From assembly GCF_937958065.1 (NCBI RefSeq), contig NZ_CALFXI010000018.1, positions 1-46,748 of the forward strand: DNA of 46,748 bases, written 5' to 3'. Position numbers and translations under genes: made by a program. Source of the stretch: an uncultured Steroidobacter sp. (lineage in GTDB: Bacteria; Pseudomonadota; Gammaproteobacteria; Steroidobacterales; Steroidobacteraceae). Shown one piece after another: positions 1 to 7,634 of the stretch (position 1 is the stretch's first letter; the number at the start of each line of letters is the position of its first letter). The notes under the pieces were generated by a model, which worked only from the letters and a program-made list of their open reading frames with translations, ran no database searches and had not been told where the DNA came from.

Positions 1-55
1 GAGCGACCGCCTCCTAAGCGGTAGGTCGCAGGTTCAACTCCTGCCGGGGGCACCA
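1..55 (+). tRNA. tRNA-Arg(CCT), 3' part (5' end outside window)
   Basis: The window opens inside a tRNA. The anticodon stem is ACCGC/GCGGT, closing a seven-base loop CTCCTAA with anticodon CCT, which decodes AGG (Arg). It is followed by a T arm GCAGG-TTCAACT-CCTGC, the acceptor 3' strand CGGGGGC, the discriminator A and an encoded CCA-type end. The D arm start and acceptor 5' strand lie before base 1. This tRNA is the integration target of the element that follows. Confidence 0.93.
11..55 (+). repeat. attL, 45-bp core repeat inside tRNA-Arg
   Basis: This copy begins at the first base of the anticodon loop and runs through the CCA end. It is identical base for base to 7635-7679; the flanking bases (c at 10 versus a at 7634, a at 56 versus c at 7680) differ, which fixes the repeat at 45 bp. 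An exchange point at the anticodon loop is common for tyrosine integrases that use tRNA genes. Confidence 0.93.
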
Positions 56-445
56 ATGAAAACAATAAGTTGCGATAACTCTCGCTGGTCTCGAAAACCG
101 CTGGATCTGATCGTGTAGGCGCCATGTAGGCGCCACGCGAAGAATTCGCTTCCCCCTCGGCTCGCTGGCCTTCTCGGCAAGCGGCCGCCGCCGGTGCGTC
201 AACACCGACGACGGCCTACCACACCACGTACAGTCGAGGTACGCAGTCATGGGTTCACGACCCTTCCATTCTACCGGCCGCCGAGCCGGATTACGTCGCA
301 CTCCTTCAATCCGATTCCGCATCGTTCGCGGATGCCTGTTCTATCAAACGGCCGACGTGTTGTTTCCTTCCTTCGCTGGGGCCGCTTGCGCTTGGATCAC
401 CGCCGAGGCGAACCGGCTCGCAATGCTAGAAACCAGGGGTGCGTC
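56..445. other. Left-end noncoding region of the element
   Basis: About 390 bp between attL and the first small gene. Apart from the arm-type repeat at 112-131 I see no gene. Open frames here run through the tRNA or are composition artefacts. The promoter of the 446-1274 operon should lie here, but no convincing -35/-10 pair stands out. Confidence 0.5.
112..131 (+). repeat. Arm-type repeat near attL
   Basis: The 20-mer CGTGTAGGCGCCATGTAGGC holds two direct TGTAGGC units 11 bp apart. A 19/20 copy in the same orientation lies at 7482-7501, near the other att site. Paired direct repeats inside both ends of an integrated element are typical of integrase arm-binding sites; the role here is inferred. 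Confidence 0.65.
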
Positions 446-637
446 ATGAGCGGCCTCGATGCCGAGGACATCATCGTCCTTACACTTGGCCTTGATTTGC
501 TCAGCCGCCATGCCGACATCGAGCTGGCGAATGCGCGTCGCCGAGGAAATAGCGCTAAACAGCTGGCGATGCTCAACATGCGCCAGCAGATCGCCACCGT
601 ACGAGCGAAGCTGAGCGCGATGCAGGTGTCGCCATGA
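446..637 (+). CDS. Small hypothetical protein (63 aa), first gene of element operon
   Basis: I do not recognise this protein. It is 63 residues, starts MSGLDAEDIIVL and is predicted helical, with heptad-like Leu/Ala spacing (LTLGLDLLSRHADIELANARR, then QLAMLNMRQQIATVRAKL). A longer frame opens at 194, but the ATG at 446 follows an AGGGG ribosome site and marks where the composition becomes protein-like. Its TGA overlaps the next ATG in ATGA, so the two are translationally coupled. It is probably a small regulator or replication accessory of the element, but that is a guess from position only. Confidence 0.6.
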   Translation: MSGLDAEDIIVLTLGLDLLSRHADIELANARRRGNSAKQLAMLNMRQQIATVRAKLSAMQVSP

Positions 638-885
638 GCCGCGCCAAGATAACGGAGAGAGCGGTAGTCAGCGAAGAAGCGTCGAAGCGGTGCGAGCAGA
701 TCAAAGCCGGCATTGGCGAGGAGCTGGGTCAGCTGCACAAAACCAACGCGCTGCTGATCGCCACGCAGTTCGCTGCCAATCATGAAGCCGACTTCGACGT
801 GAGCGACGCTATCGCGGTCATTGTTGAGCGCGTCGAGCAAACCATCGCGGCATTGGATCTACTGACAGTGGAGGCGTCGCCATGA
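634..885 (+). CDS. Small hypothetical helical protein (83 aa)
   Basis: An 83-residue protein of unknown function, with long helix-forming stretches (EEASKRCEQIKAGIGEELGQ and DAIAVIVERVEQTIAALDLL) and no cysteine pair, membrane segment or signal. It overlaps the upstream gene and the downstream XRE gene by ATGA in each case, so all three form one coupled operon. Together with the 63-aa protein it may act with the XRE protein in control of the element. No family is recognised. Confidence 0.6.
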   Translation: MSRAKITERAVVSEEASKRCEQIKAGIGEELGQLHKTNALLIATQFAANHEADFDVSDAIAVIVERVEQTIAALDLLTVEASP

Positions 886-1274
886 ACGCCCCTACTGTGA
901 GAGCAGAGTCGCGGGCGTACTTTAGAGCGCTCGGCAAGCACATCAGCCAATTGCGTAAGGAGTTGGGTATGACGCAGGCTGAGCTGGCACGTGCGCTCAA
1001 TGTCTCGCAGCAGGCGGTGTTTGCGTATGAGTTGGGCGACCGGCGCGTGTCGGTGCTGATCCTCGTAAAACTGGCGCGCATCTTCGATACCTCTGTCGAA
1101 GAATTGTCGGGCATGAAGATGCCGATTCGGGCGCAGCGTCGCCTGTCTCCTGCCGGCGTGCGGCATGCTCAGCGTTTTCAGCAGTTGAGCAAAACGCAGC
1201 AGCGCTTCGTAAAGCGCATCATTGACATTTTGCTGGAGCATCTAACGCCGCAACCATCAGGCGATTTCGGCTGA
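882..1274 (+). CDS. XRE-family helix-turn-helix regulator
   Basis: A 130-residue DNA-binding protein. Residues about 19-75 form a Cro/C1-type HTH: QLRKELGMTQAELARALNVS, then QQAVFAYELGDRRVSV with the recognition helix, and LVKLARIFDTSVEEL. The C-terminal tail (RFQQLSKTQQRFVKRIIDIL) is helical and may dimerise. A GGAGG site precedes the ATG, which overlaps the upstream stop. It is the last gene of the rightward operon and is followed by an intrinsic terminator. In satellites and prophages such proteins control the switch between maintenance and excision; that role is inferred here from location. Confidence 0.85.
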   Translation: MNAPTVRAESRAYFRALGKHISQLRKELGMTQAELARALNVSQQAVFAYELGDRRVSVLILVKLARIFDTSVEELSGMKMPIRAQRRLSPAGVRHAQRFQQLSKTQQRFVKRIIDILLEHLTPQPSGDFG

Positions 1275-1295
1275 TCGAAAATCTGCATGGCCTAC

Positions 1296-1328
1296 AAGCC
1301 CTGGTGCTCTTGGCTAGGGCTTTTTTTT
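1296..1328 (+). terminator. Rho-independent terminator of XRE operon
   Basis: Arms AAGCCCT (1296-1302) and AGGGCTT (1316-1322) enclose a 13-nt loop and run into a tract of eight T. It ends the 446-1274 operon. In the opposite direction the stem lacks a T tract, so it should not stop the leftward gene at 1357. Confidence 0.85.
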
Positions 1329-1356
1329 CGCCGCACTCGCCCCGCCCGAACCCGAA

Positions 1357-2256
1357 CTAGTCCGCATAGTCACCGCCGAACTCGCGCAGCAATGACAGAT
1401 CAATTCCGGGGATGTCTCCGTCGTCAATGAATATTGCAGTTAGAGATCGATTCAGTTCATCTGCTTTGGGTCGTTTTCTATTCACCCGCGAGAGTCTCAT
1501 GACGCATGAGGTGTGGTGCGTTCCCCCGCCTTCAAATGCGAAGTTGTAATTCGCCACGCCAATTACATATGGAAGGATGACCGCCAAGCCTTGCGTAACG
1601 CTCGCAAACTCCTCCTTGCTCAATCCAAACTCAATCGGGTGCGTTAACGACTCGCCGGGAAATAGAGCATAACCCCACGCGGAAGTCGGGCCTGTTTTCA
1701 TTATCTCCAACAGCTGTCGTTGCACTGACCGAACATCGCCAGCGGCAGTTATTCCTACACCGTCTATATGTAAGCTGGCAGAAAAGAACACGTTCATGGC
1801 TGGCGAATTTCCGACGTTCTTGAGCGTCACTTCCAGCTGGACTCGAATAGCACCATCAACGTACCGAAGGCCCGCTGGTTTTAGACTGATAGTGATCCAC
1901 GGTCGTTGAGTCCCCAGGAAGATATCCCGACTAAGCTCGTTCGCTGATCGTGCGGACTCGGCGGAGTCGCGAGCATGCTGGACCTGCTCATCAAGCTGTG
2001 TCTTTTGCTCGGCGAGCGCCGTCAGAGTCTTGGCCTGGAGATACACGGTGAGTGCAATCGCGAGCAATGTTGAGGCACCGATCACCGTACCAACGAATCC
2101 ACCTATGAAGTCACCGAACTGGCCCCATTCTTGCGCTTGTGGCATCAGATCGCGCCCAACGGTTGCAGCATACAGCCACCAACTCGCAGCGAAGACGACT
2201 AGCGGAGCAGCAGCGAGCACCCCCACAAGGAAGACGATCTTTCTATGTGATGACAT
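1357..2256 (-). CDS. Two-TM membrane protein, possible antiphage (putAbiC-like) cargo
   Basis: A 299-residue protein. A first membrane helix spans about residues 8-30 and a second about 50-72 (FIGGFVGTVIGASTLLAIAL), followed by a short coiled coil (about 75-108) and a soluble domain beginning near TQRPWITISLKPAGL. The WGQFGDFIGG segment before the second helix recalls the GDFFGG-type start of small membrane proteins annotated as putative abortive-infection or island proteins; this resemblance is from memory of the family pattern. It lies between the XRE operon and the replication genes, the usual cargo position of a satellite. Alternatives are a membrane sensor or superinfection-exclusion protein. 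Function is not shown. Confidence 0.6.
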   Translation of the reverse strand: MSSHRKIVFLVGVLAAAPLVVFAASWWLYAATVGRDLMPQAQEWGQFGDFIGGFVGTVIGASTLLAIALTVYLQAKTLTALAEQKTQLDEQVQHARDSAESARSANELSRDIFLGTQRPWITISLKPAGLRYVDGAIRVQLEVTLKNVGNSPAMNVFFSASLHIDGVGITAAGDVRSVQRQLLEIMKTGPTSAWGYALFPGESLTHPIEFGLSKEEFASVTQGLAVILPYVIGVANYNFAFEGGGTHHTSCVMRLSRVNRKRPKADELNRSLTAIFIDDGDIPGIDLSLLREFGGDYAD

Positions 2257-2379
2257 ATCCCACGTTTCTGGCTGTTATTATTGGAGCCCTCATGATGAAT
2301 CATCGCGCTGCCAATTACGAGACAAGCACTGAAAATTAGCGCTGTTGAGTAAGGAGGAAGCGTGCCGCCGGGTTCGCGA

Positions 2380-2856
2380 TCATTTTCGATGCCTGCGCGT
2401 CAGCCAGTACACTGCCTCAAATTCCGCTTCCAGCTGCCGCTGATAAATTGATTCGAATGTCGTCCAGCGTTTCCATTTGGGACTGACGTCGAACTCTCTC
2501 AGACGCTCCAACAGTTTTCCACGCTTGCGCCGCAGACGGTCGAACTTGTCTTCAGTGACGCTGGTGTGGACAAGTCGCATGCAGTGGCGGCATTCGAAAC
2601 CATCGACAGAATGGTAGAGCACAGCGCGCCGGGTTCGGCAGCCGGGACACAAAAACCATGGACGGGACCCGCCGTAGTTGCAAGCAGTACGCTCGATTGC
2701 GATGAATAAATCGGCGCTGCCATGGATCACGTGCACGGCATCGCCCATTACTGATACCGCAATTCCGCTCGGTGGCGGGTACTGCCACGGTTCGCGCCGC
2801 CCAAAGTCTATTTGACGAACGTCGATCTGCTGAAAGTTTTCACACCGGCGCCTCAT
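2380..2856 (-). CDS. Zinc-ribbon hypothetical protein common in islands
   Basis: A 158-residue protein with a clear treble-clef/zinc-ribbon pattern, GGSRPWFLCPGCRTRRAV then FECRHCMRLVH, giving two CxxC pairs about 25 residues apart. This is followed by a basic helical region (DKFDRLRRKRGKLLERLRE). Proteins with the signature RPWFLCP.C.....L.Y....F.CRHC are frequent in prophages and islands, but I know of no assigned function. It lies just downstream of the candidate replication origin and is read in the same direction as the replication protein, so it may be a replication or regulatory accessory; that is inference. Confidence 0.75.
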   Translation of the reverse strand: MRRRCENFQQIDVRQIDFGRREPWQYPPPSGIAVSVMGDAVHVIHGSADLFIAIERTACNYGGSRPWFLCPGCRTRRAVLYHSVDGFECRHCMRLVHTSVTEDKFDRLRRKRGKLLERLREFDVSPKWKRWTTFESIYQRQLEAEFEAVYWLTRRHRK

Positions 2857-2962
2857 TCAAAGCTCCACAAATCATTAGGCAAAAACAAATAGTGGTACTC
2901 GCCGTGGGGGTATTGTTGGGGTTCACGCCGGTCACGCAGAATTTGAGGCCACACGGCTCTCG

Positions 2963-3060
2963 CTGGTCGCGGCTGGTCGCCCCTGTTTTCCTCTTCTCCC
3001 TATATACGCAACATTTGCAACCGGAAGAATAGGAAATCAGACGCGACCAGCCGCGACCAG
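2963..3060. repeat. Long inverted repeat with internal decamers, candidate replication origin
   Basis: The arms 2963-2980 and 3043-3060 are perfect 18-bp inverted copies of CTGGTCGCGGCTGGTCGC. The symmetry continues inward imperfectly (15 of 20 more positions) to give 38-bp arms around a 22-bp AT-richer centre (3001-3022). Each arm holds two CTGGTCGC units, so four iteron-like units occur as two divergent pairs. The site lies immediately downstream of the prim-pol/VapE gene. P4-like elements carry iteron-type origins near their primase gene, so an origin or cis replication region is likely. A transcript of either strand would also form a long hairpin. Confidence 0.55.
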
Positions 3061-3074
3061 GGACAGCGGTAAAC

Positions 3075-5198
3075 CTAGGCGACGCGCACCCATCGTTTGC
3101 GAGCCTTGCCATCCACCTTCATATCGCGCGGTTCATATCCCAGCTGCCGCATTACGCGTGACACACGTTTCTCTACCTTCGCATCCTGTCTGGAGGTATC
3201 AATGCGCAGGGCGCTTGCCATCACTTCACTGAGCGCGAGCGGGCGCGTGCAGGGAGGCGGAAACGGCGCCTGCCCCGGTATTGTTGGGGCCGCCGTGTTC
3301 AACCATCGCTCGATATCGGCTTCCCAAACGTCAGTGGCTTCATATTTGTGATGACGTCCGGCGGCGAGCTTTTCTGCCTCAGCCCACAGCACACCACGCG
3401 CCCGCCATATCGCCGCACCCTCAGCCCACAACTGCAAGCAGTCAGCAGCGATGCGGTCGCGGTCGAGCCCTGCCACTTCCACGGGCAACCAACGGCGTTG
3501 GCCTGTCTCATCGGGCGGCAGGAATCGTTCTTCGTTCGTAGTGGCGAACAGCATGCAGCGGCGCGGGTAGCTCGTCGGCTGTGTCTTCCACTTTTCGATC
3601 CATTCTTCCTTGCGGCGCGTAATCGATCGTTTCAGGTGCGTGATGTCGGCTTTCGAGAGTCCCGCCATTTCGGCGATTTCTACGACCACTTTGCCGCGAA
3701 TCAGCCGTTTGAAATTATCGTCATCCTCGTGGAGTAAGAGACCATCGGTGAACCACTCAGGCGTGGGCACCATCGCCTGGAGCCCGGTGGATTTATGCTT
3801 GCCCTGCGGTGATTGAAGCGCAACCACCATATCGAGCTGACATCCTGGATCTAACATGCGCGCAGCGAGGCCACTCCAGATGTACAGGCTCACAGCACGC
3901 GCGTACTCATCATCAACGGCGCCGCAGTGAGTAACGAGAAACCGTTCGACGCGTGGCACTCCGTCCCATATCAGGCGATTCAGCCACGAAATCGCGCTGT
4001 CGAACGCATTGCGTTCGGCGACGAGTTGTAGGGCGTCGCGGATCAGGTCTTGGCTAATCGGGGCGAACCGCTGCTCACGACCTAATGTTTCTCGGAGCCG
4101 GATCATGTCCGTGTCGGATAGTGGCCGCCATTCTTCACTGGCTCCCGGTGCGATCATGATGCGGTCACGGAACTGGTCGTAGCCCAGCGTTGCGTGTTTC
4201 TGCGTGCTCAGCAGGTGCACGAGGTTTTCGATGGTAGCCTCGTATTGACCCTTGCGGTTGAACGTCATTGCATGTGACGCCGGAGATGCTGTCGCTCCAG
4301 CTGGAGCACTGGACTGTGGCACTTGCATGGCAACCTGAGCAGCGCGTGAGCGGGGATTCACCCAGCCGAAGCGTTGCGCGATGGTGAATACGTGTCGATA
4401 GTCGCTGCGGGCTCCCTCGGATCGATGCGTGTTCCACCATTCCTCCGGTGCACCCACTGTGTAGCCTGGGGCTCGTGCTGACCATTCGCACCAGATTTCG
4501 CGCCCTTGATCGGCAAGCGACAACAGCGCATAGCCGACTTCGGACCATAGCGCGTTGCTGGCAATGTCTGGCACCAATGCAAGGTGATTCAGTGCGCTCG
4601 TCAAGTCCGCCAACGATTCACCGTCTATGCATCGAAGCTTGAACGCACTGGCAGTCGGTGCTGTTGCTGCCGCTGCCTTCGGCGCGCCCGCAAGATCAAT
4701 CAACCACTGCGGTGCTTGTGCAGGTGGAGTGCTTGGGTTTACCCATTCATAGCGGCCAGCCTGCTGCTTGCCGGGCACCTCGATAGTCACTGATGGCGGC
4801 GCTACGACGTAACCCCCGCGCGATTTGATGTCGAGGCCGGCGCCGATCTTCCCTGCGCTGTTGCTTACGTCTGGCGCGCTAAAGTAATAGTGCCAGCCGC
4901 CACTTGGAGTGCGTACAGCCAGCGTCACGGGCAGCGCGCCAAACTGCTGTTGAAGTGCCGCCAGGGATACATCGCCACCGTGGCGCGGGTCCACATCTAA
5001 AACCAGCAGACTGTTGCCACCAACGATGGCGATGTTTGCTTCCGGCTGCTCAGTCCACCACTTCGATATGACCGCCAGATCGCTGGTAGCTAGCGCTGGC
5101 CAATCCTTCGGCCCTGGCGCTTTCATTCCCGGCGGCAGCGGTACAATGCGCCAACCTACGCGGGCAAGGCTGAGCGCACCGTCATGCAGGGTGCTCAT
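3075..5198 (-). CDS. Prim-pol / VapE-type primase-helicase replication protein
   Basis: A 707-residue replication protein. Residues 1-170 are a bifunctional primase-polymerase domain: the DVD metal pair at 68-70, SGGWHYYF with His103, and GLDIKSRGGYVVAPPS with Asp123. Residues about 195-278 look like a primase C-terminal (PriCT-2) helical domain. Residues about 400-640 are a VapE-type helicase: SPQGKHKST at 463-471 as Walker A, RGKVVVEIAEM as Walker B, SITRRKEEW and CMLFATTNEERFLPPDETGQRRW. The Walker A lacks two of the usual glycines (GPxGxGKS). The start overlaps the 63-aa gene by ATGA. It should initiate replication of the excised element. Confidence 0.9.
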   Translation of the reverse strand: MSTLHDGALSLARVGWRIVPLPPGMKAPGPKDWPALATSDLAVISKWWTEQPEANIAIVGGNSLLVLDVDPRHGGDVSLAALQQQFGALPVTLAVRTPSGGWHYYFSAPDVSNSAGKIGAGLDIKSRGGYVVAPPSVTIEVPGKQQAGRYEWVNPSTPPAQAPQWLIDLAGAPKAAAATAPTASAFKLRCIDGESLADLTSALNHLALVPDIASNALWSEVGYALLSLADQGREIWCEWSARAPGYTVGAPEEWWNTHRSEGARSDYRHVFTIAQRFGWVNPRSRAAQVAMQVPQSSAPAGATASPASHAMTFNRKGQYEATIENLVHLLSTQKHATLGYDQFRDRIMIAPGASEEWRPLSDTDMIRLRETLGREQRFAPISQDLIRDALQLVAERNAFDSAISWLNRLIWDGVPRVERFLVTHCGAVDDEYARAVSLYIWSGLAARMLDPGCQLDMVVALQSPQGKHKSTGLQAMVPTPEWFTDGLLLHEDDDNFKRLIRGKVVVEIAEMAGLSKADITHLKRSITRRKEEWIEKWKTQPTSYPRRCMLFATTNEERFLPPDETGQRRWLPVEVAGLDRDRIAADCLQLWAEGAAIWRARGVLWAEAEKLAAGRHHKYEATDVWEADIERWLNTAAPTIPGQAPFPPPCTRPLALSEVMASALRIDTSRQDAKVEKRVSRVMRQLGYEPRDMKVDGKARKRWVRVA

Positions 5199-5386
5199 AG
5201 TGTCTTACTCACGGCTTTATTTTTCTTGCTGGCAGCGCGTTCGTAGTGCTCCTGCATTCGGCGCTGCCGGCGGTTCATCGGCGGGCCATAGAACAAGTCG
5301 CTGACGCTGCGATCAGGCATTACTGATCGCATGTGTTGAAGTTCGCGCGAAGCCCACGTAGGTAGTGGTTGTCGGTGGCTGGTCAC
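5195..5386 (-). CDS. Small basic hypothetical protein (63 aa) coupled to primase
   Basis: A 63-residue, strongly basic protein rich in Arg, Lys and Gln (PPMNRRQRRMQEHYERAASK, then KNKAVSK). It is not a known domain to me. It starts 6 bp after the AlpA-like gene stops and overlaps the primase ATG by ATGA, which supports translation. It may bind nucleic acid or the primase; nothing more can be said from sequence. Confidence 0.6.
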   Translation of the reverse strand: MTSHRQPLPTWASRELQHMRSVMPDRSVSDLFYGPPMNRRQRRMQEHYERAASKKNKAVSKTL

Positions 5387-5392
5387 GGCCCA

Positions 5393-5617
5393 TCACTCCG
5401 CTGCACTCAACAGCTGGCGAATGGAGGCTACTGACCAACGCAGGCGACCATTTACGTGACTCGGCCGGATCGGCCCGGAGCCTTGGCAAGCCCACCGTCG
5501 GAGGGTTTGCGACGCGAGGCCGAGCAGCGCGGCAGCTTCAGCTGTGGAAACGGTGTGATCGACGGCGGCTGCTTCGCAGAGGTTGCGAGTGTCGCGGATA
5601 GTTGGCGGGTGCATCAT
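5393..5617 (-). CDS. AlpA/MerR-like excisionase-type HTH protein
   Basis: A 74-residue winged-helix protein of the AlpA/HTH_17 type: VSTAEAAALLGLASQTLRRW, then PIRPSHVNGRLRWSVASIRQLL, where the R-W pair of the wing is typical. The frame opens at 5641, but the ATG at 5617 has an AGGA site five bases upstream and is the better start. AlpA-like proteins in P4-like elements activate integrase expression or act as directionality factors. Here it lies between the integrase-linked gene and the primase genes, in the same direction. Excision control is the likely role. Confidence 0.8.
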   Translation of the reverse strand: MMHPPTIRDTRNLCEAAAVDHTVSTAEAAALLGLASQTLRRWACQGSGPIRPSHVNGRLRWSVASIRQLLSAAE

Positions 5618-5689
5618 GAATCCTCGTATTGGGCGCGGCATGTCGCGCCATGGACGGGGATGTTCCGATGTGCCTGCCGGCTAGCCCGG

Positions 5690-6139
5690 CTAATCCGGCT
5701 TTTTCAGATTCTTACGAGCCTGCCGAAGCAGGTCGCAGTAGTGCTTATAGGTGAGCGTTTTTATTCGACCCGAAGCCGAAGGATATCGGTATGCTGGTGG
5801 CGGTCCGTCCACTTCCTCACATTCGCCCGCCCAAGACTCAATAGCACTGCCGAGATGGGTCCATAAGTCGCGTGGCGTGTCTCCGACGTGCCCACGCGCA
5901 AGGTCAGCCACTACATCGCGCATAGTCCGGCCATCATCGCCTTTGCCGCGCGGCTTTCGTGCCTTCCTTGCCTGAATTTCCTTGTGTACAAGGGTTTCCC
6001 TTGCAAGCCTCAGCATCTCATCCTTGAGGGCCGCAACGAGTCTTTCATCTCGGTTTGGCTCCTTTTCGAGTAGGTCGAAGTTTCGCCGGAACCCCTCACC
6101 TTTAAACAGATGTGCCAAAGGAATGGATTTCTTACGCAT
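5690..6139 (-). CDS. Hypothetical charged protein following integrase (149 aa)
   Basis: A 149-residue soluble protein rich in charged residues. The N-terminal half is helical and basic (DERLVAALKDEMLRLARETL, KARKPRGKGDDGR). The C-terminal half includes LWTHLGSAIESWAGECEE and ends in a helix (HYCDLLRQARKNLKK). No cysteine cluster, membrane span or known motif is seen. It starts 3 bp after the integrase stop, so the two are likely co-transcribed. I do not recognise the family. Confidence 0.65.
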   Translation of the reverse strand: MRKKSIPLAHLFKGEGFRRNFDLLEKEPNRDERLVAALKDEMLRLARETLVHKEIQARKARKPRGKGDDGRTMRDVVADLARGHVGDTPRDLWTHLGSAIESWAGECEEVDGPPPAYRYPSASGRIKTLTYKHYCDLLRQARKNLKKPD

Positions 6140-6142
6140 GCG

Positions 6143-7468
6143 CTATGACGCCTGCACGCTATCGTGGGCGTTCGCCGCCAAGCGGCCGGGAGACTTTGGT
6201 GGTGAGAACTGCACGCCCCCTTGCTCAAGAATCCAGGCTTCTAGTTTCTCGTGCCACATGCGCAGTAGGTCGAGTGGCCGGCGCCGATAATGTTTCTCGG
6301 CGATTGCTGATGGCTTGTGGCCTTGAATCTGCGCGACGATGCCGGTCGGCATTTCAATCCATTCGGCGAGCGTGCCGAAGCTTCGGCGTAGCCCGTGGAG
6401 CGTGATGTGTGGGAGTCCCCCGCGTTGAAGGGCGGCGTTGTGCGCAATGCGCGGCTCAGTTAGCCGGCCGTCTTTCGCCGACGTGCTTGCAAACATCCAC
6501 TCGTTCTTGCTCGGCAGGGCGGACAGCAGCGACGCGACGTATGGCGTGAGCGGAATTGTTCGCGTACCTTCCACCTTGTCGCGAATTGTGATGCTGTTCC
6601 ATTTGAAATCCACATCATCGCGTCGCAAGGTCGCCAGTTCTTCGCGGCGTGCACCTGTCAGCAGCAGCGTTTGCAGATATGCGCGGATGACGGGATTCGA
6701 GAGCTTGCGCACGGCCGCGAACCATGCCGGAAGCTGTTCACGCTGCAAACAGTCGCCATCCTTAGTTTTTGCTCTCGGCACGACATCCCGCACGGCCCGC
6801 GCCGAACAAGCGTCGGAGGGAACAAGGCCCTTGTACTCGGGCACGTCAGCAGTCCACGCGATGAATGCACGAAGCGCACGATAGGCTTGCCCGGTGCTGG
6901 TCGGGCGTCTCGCAGTCTCACGCTTCAGCCATGCAGCGATGCGTTCGGATGTTAGCTCCGAGAGCTTCAGCCCCATGAGCGACGCCAGCGGGCCGGCCTT
7001 CGTTAGTTTTCCCTTGCCGCCGCGTCGCCAGCGCTCGCCCCCGGCATGCGCCAAAGCGATGTGATTCGCGAGATGTCGCGCGCCCCAATGTTCCTTGCGC
7101 GCTTCGATGTACGCTTGCCAGACACCTTCCACGACGAGATCCCGGCGCGACGCTTCTACACGCTGAGCTTCGGCCCGTGCCGTCTTCTCGGCTGCCTCAA
7201 GGCGTGGATCGACGCCGCGATCAACGACAGTGGTTAGGCGGCGCGCTTCCTTGCGGGCGTCATCGAGTTTCCATGAGGAAGGATCGCCGATGGTTGTCCG
7301 CACTGTGCGGCGATGGACGCGCTTCTCGAATACGTAACTGCGGGCGCCGTTCGCTGTGACACGCAGGCCAAGCCCTGGCGTCTTCGCATCCCAATGGATG
7401 ACGTAGCTCTTGCTCGGGCGTTTGAATGCTTTTACGCGACCTTCTGTGAACTGCACCCTGTCCGCCAC
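6143..7468 (-). CDS. int: Tyrosine site-specific integrase (P4/DUF4102 type)
   Basis: A 441-residue phage integrase. The N-terminal part (LRVTANGARSYVFEKRVHRR, TIGDPSSWKLDDARKEA) matches the arm-binding domain of P4-type integrases. A core-binding region follows (GVWQAYIEARKEHW to about 190). The catalytic domain contains TGARREEL (first Arg), DKVEGTRTIPL (Lys), HGLRRSF (His-x-x-Arg), GHKPSAIAEKHY with the nucleophile Tyr about 47 residues from the C terminus. An ATG frame opens at 7495, but its first codons lie in the arm repeat. GTG at 7468 has GGAG eight bases upstream and is preferred. It should recombine the 45-bp core in tRNA-Arg(CCT). Confidence 0.93.
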   Translation of the reverse strand: MADRVQFTEGRVKAFKRPSKSYVIHWDAKTPGLGLRVTANGARSYVFEKRVHRRTVRTTIGDPSSWKLDDARKEARRLTTVVDRGVDPRLEAAEKTARAEAQRVEASRRDLVVEGVWQAYIEARKEHWGARHLANHIALAHAGGERWRRGGKGKLTKAGPLASLMGLKLSELTSERIAAWLKRETARRPTSTGQAYRALRAFIAWTADVPEYKGLVPSDACSARAVRDVVPRAKTKDGDCLQREQLPAWFAAVRKLSNPVIRAYLQTLLLTGARREELATLRRDDVDFKWNSITIRDKVEGTRTIPLTPYVASLLSALPSKNEWMFASTSAKDGRLTEPRIAHNAALQRGGLPHITLHGLRRSFGTLAEWIEMPTGIVAQIQGHKPSAIAEKHYRRRPLDLLRMWHEKLEAWILEQGGVQFSPPKSPGRLAANAHDSVQAS

Positions 7469-7481
7469 TGCCGATTCTCCC

Positions 7482-7501
7482 CGTGTAGGCACCATGTAGG
7501 C
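7482..7501 (+). repeat. Arm-type repeat near attR
   Basis: CGTGTAGGCACCATGTAGGC, differing by one base from 112-131. It sits directly upstream of the integrase and covers the upstream ATG at 7495. Integrase binding here could therefore also repress its own gene. A perfect palindrome CCGAATTCGG follows at 7501-7510. Confidence 0.65.
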
Positions 7502-7634
7502 CGAATTCGGCTATAGTGTGCAACACCGAGGAATACCCCGGATAGTCGAGAAAGGGCGTAAAAGGCTGTTTTTCGTGAACTTGTGAGATAGGCAGCAACA
7601 CTGCGCAACGGTTCGGAATCTTGTTTCCTGACGA

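Noticed and set aside
14..322. Minus-strand 102-aa frame ending CPRQELNLRPTA
   Set aside because: Its C terminus is the antisense translation of the tRNA 3' end, a well-known annotation artefact, and the rest is not protein-like.
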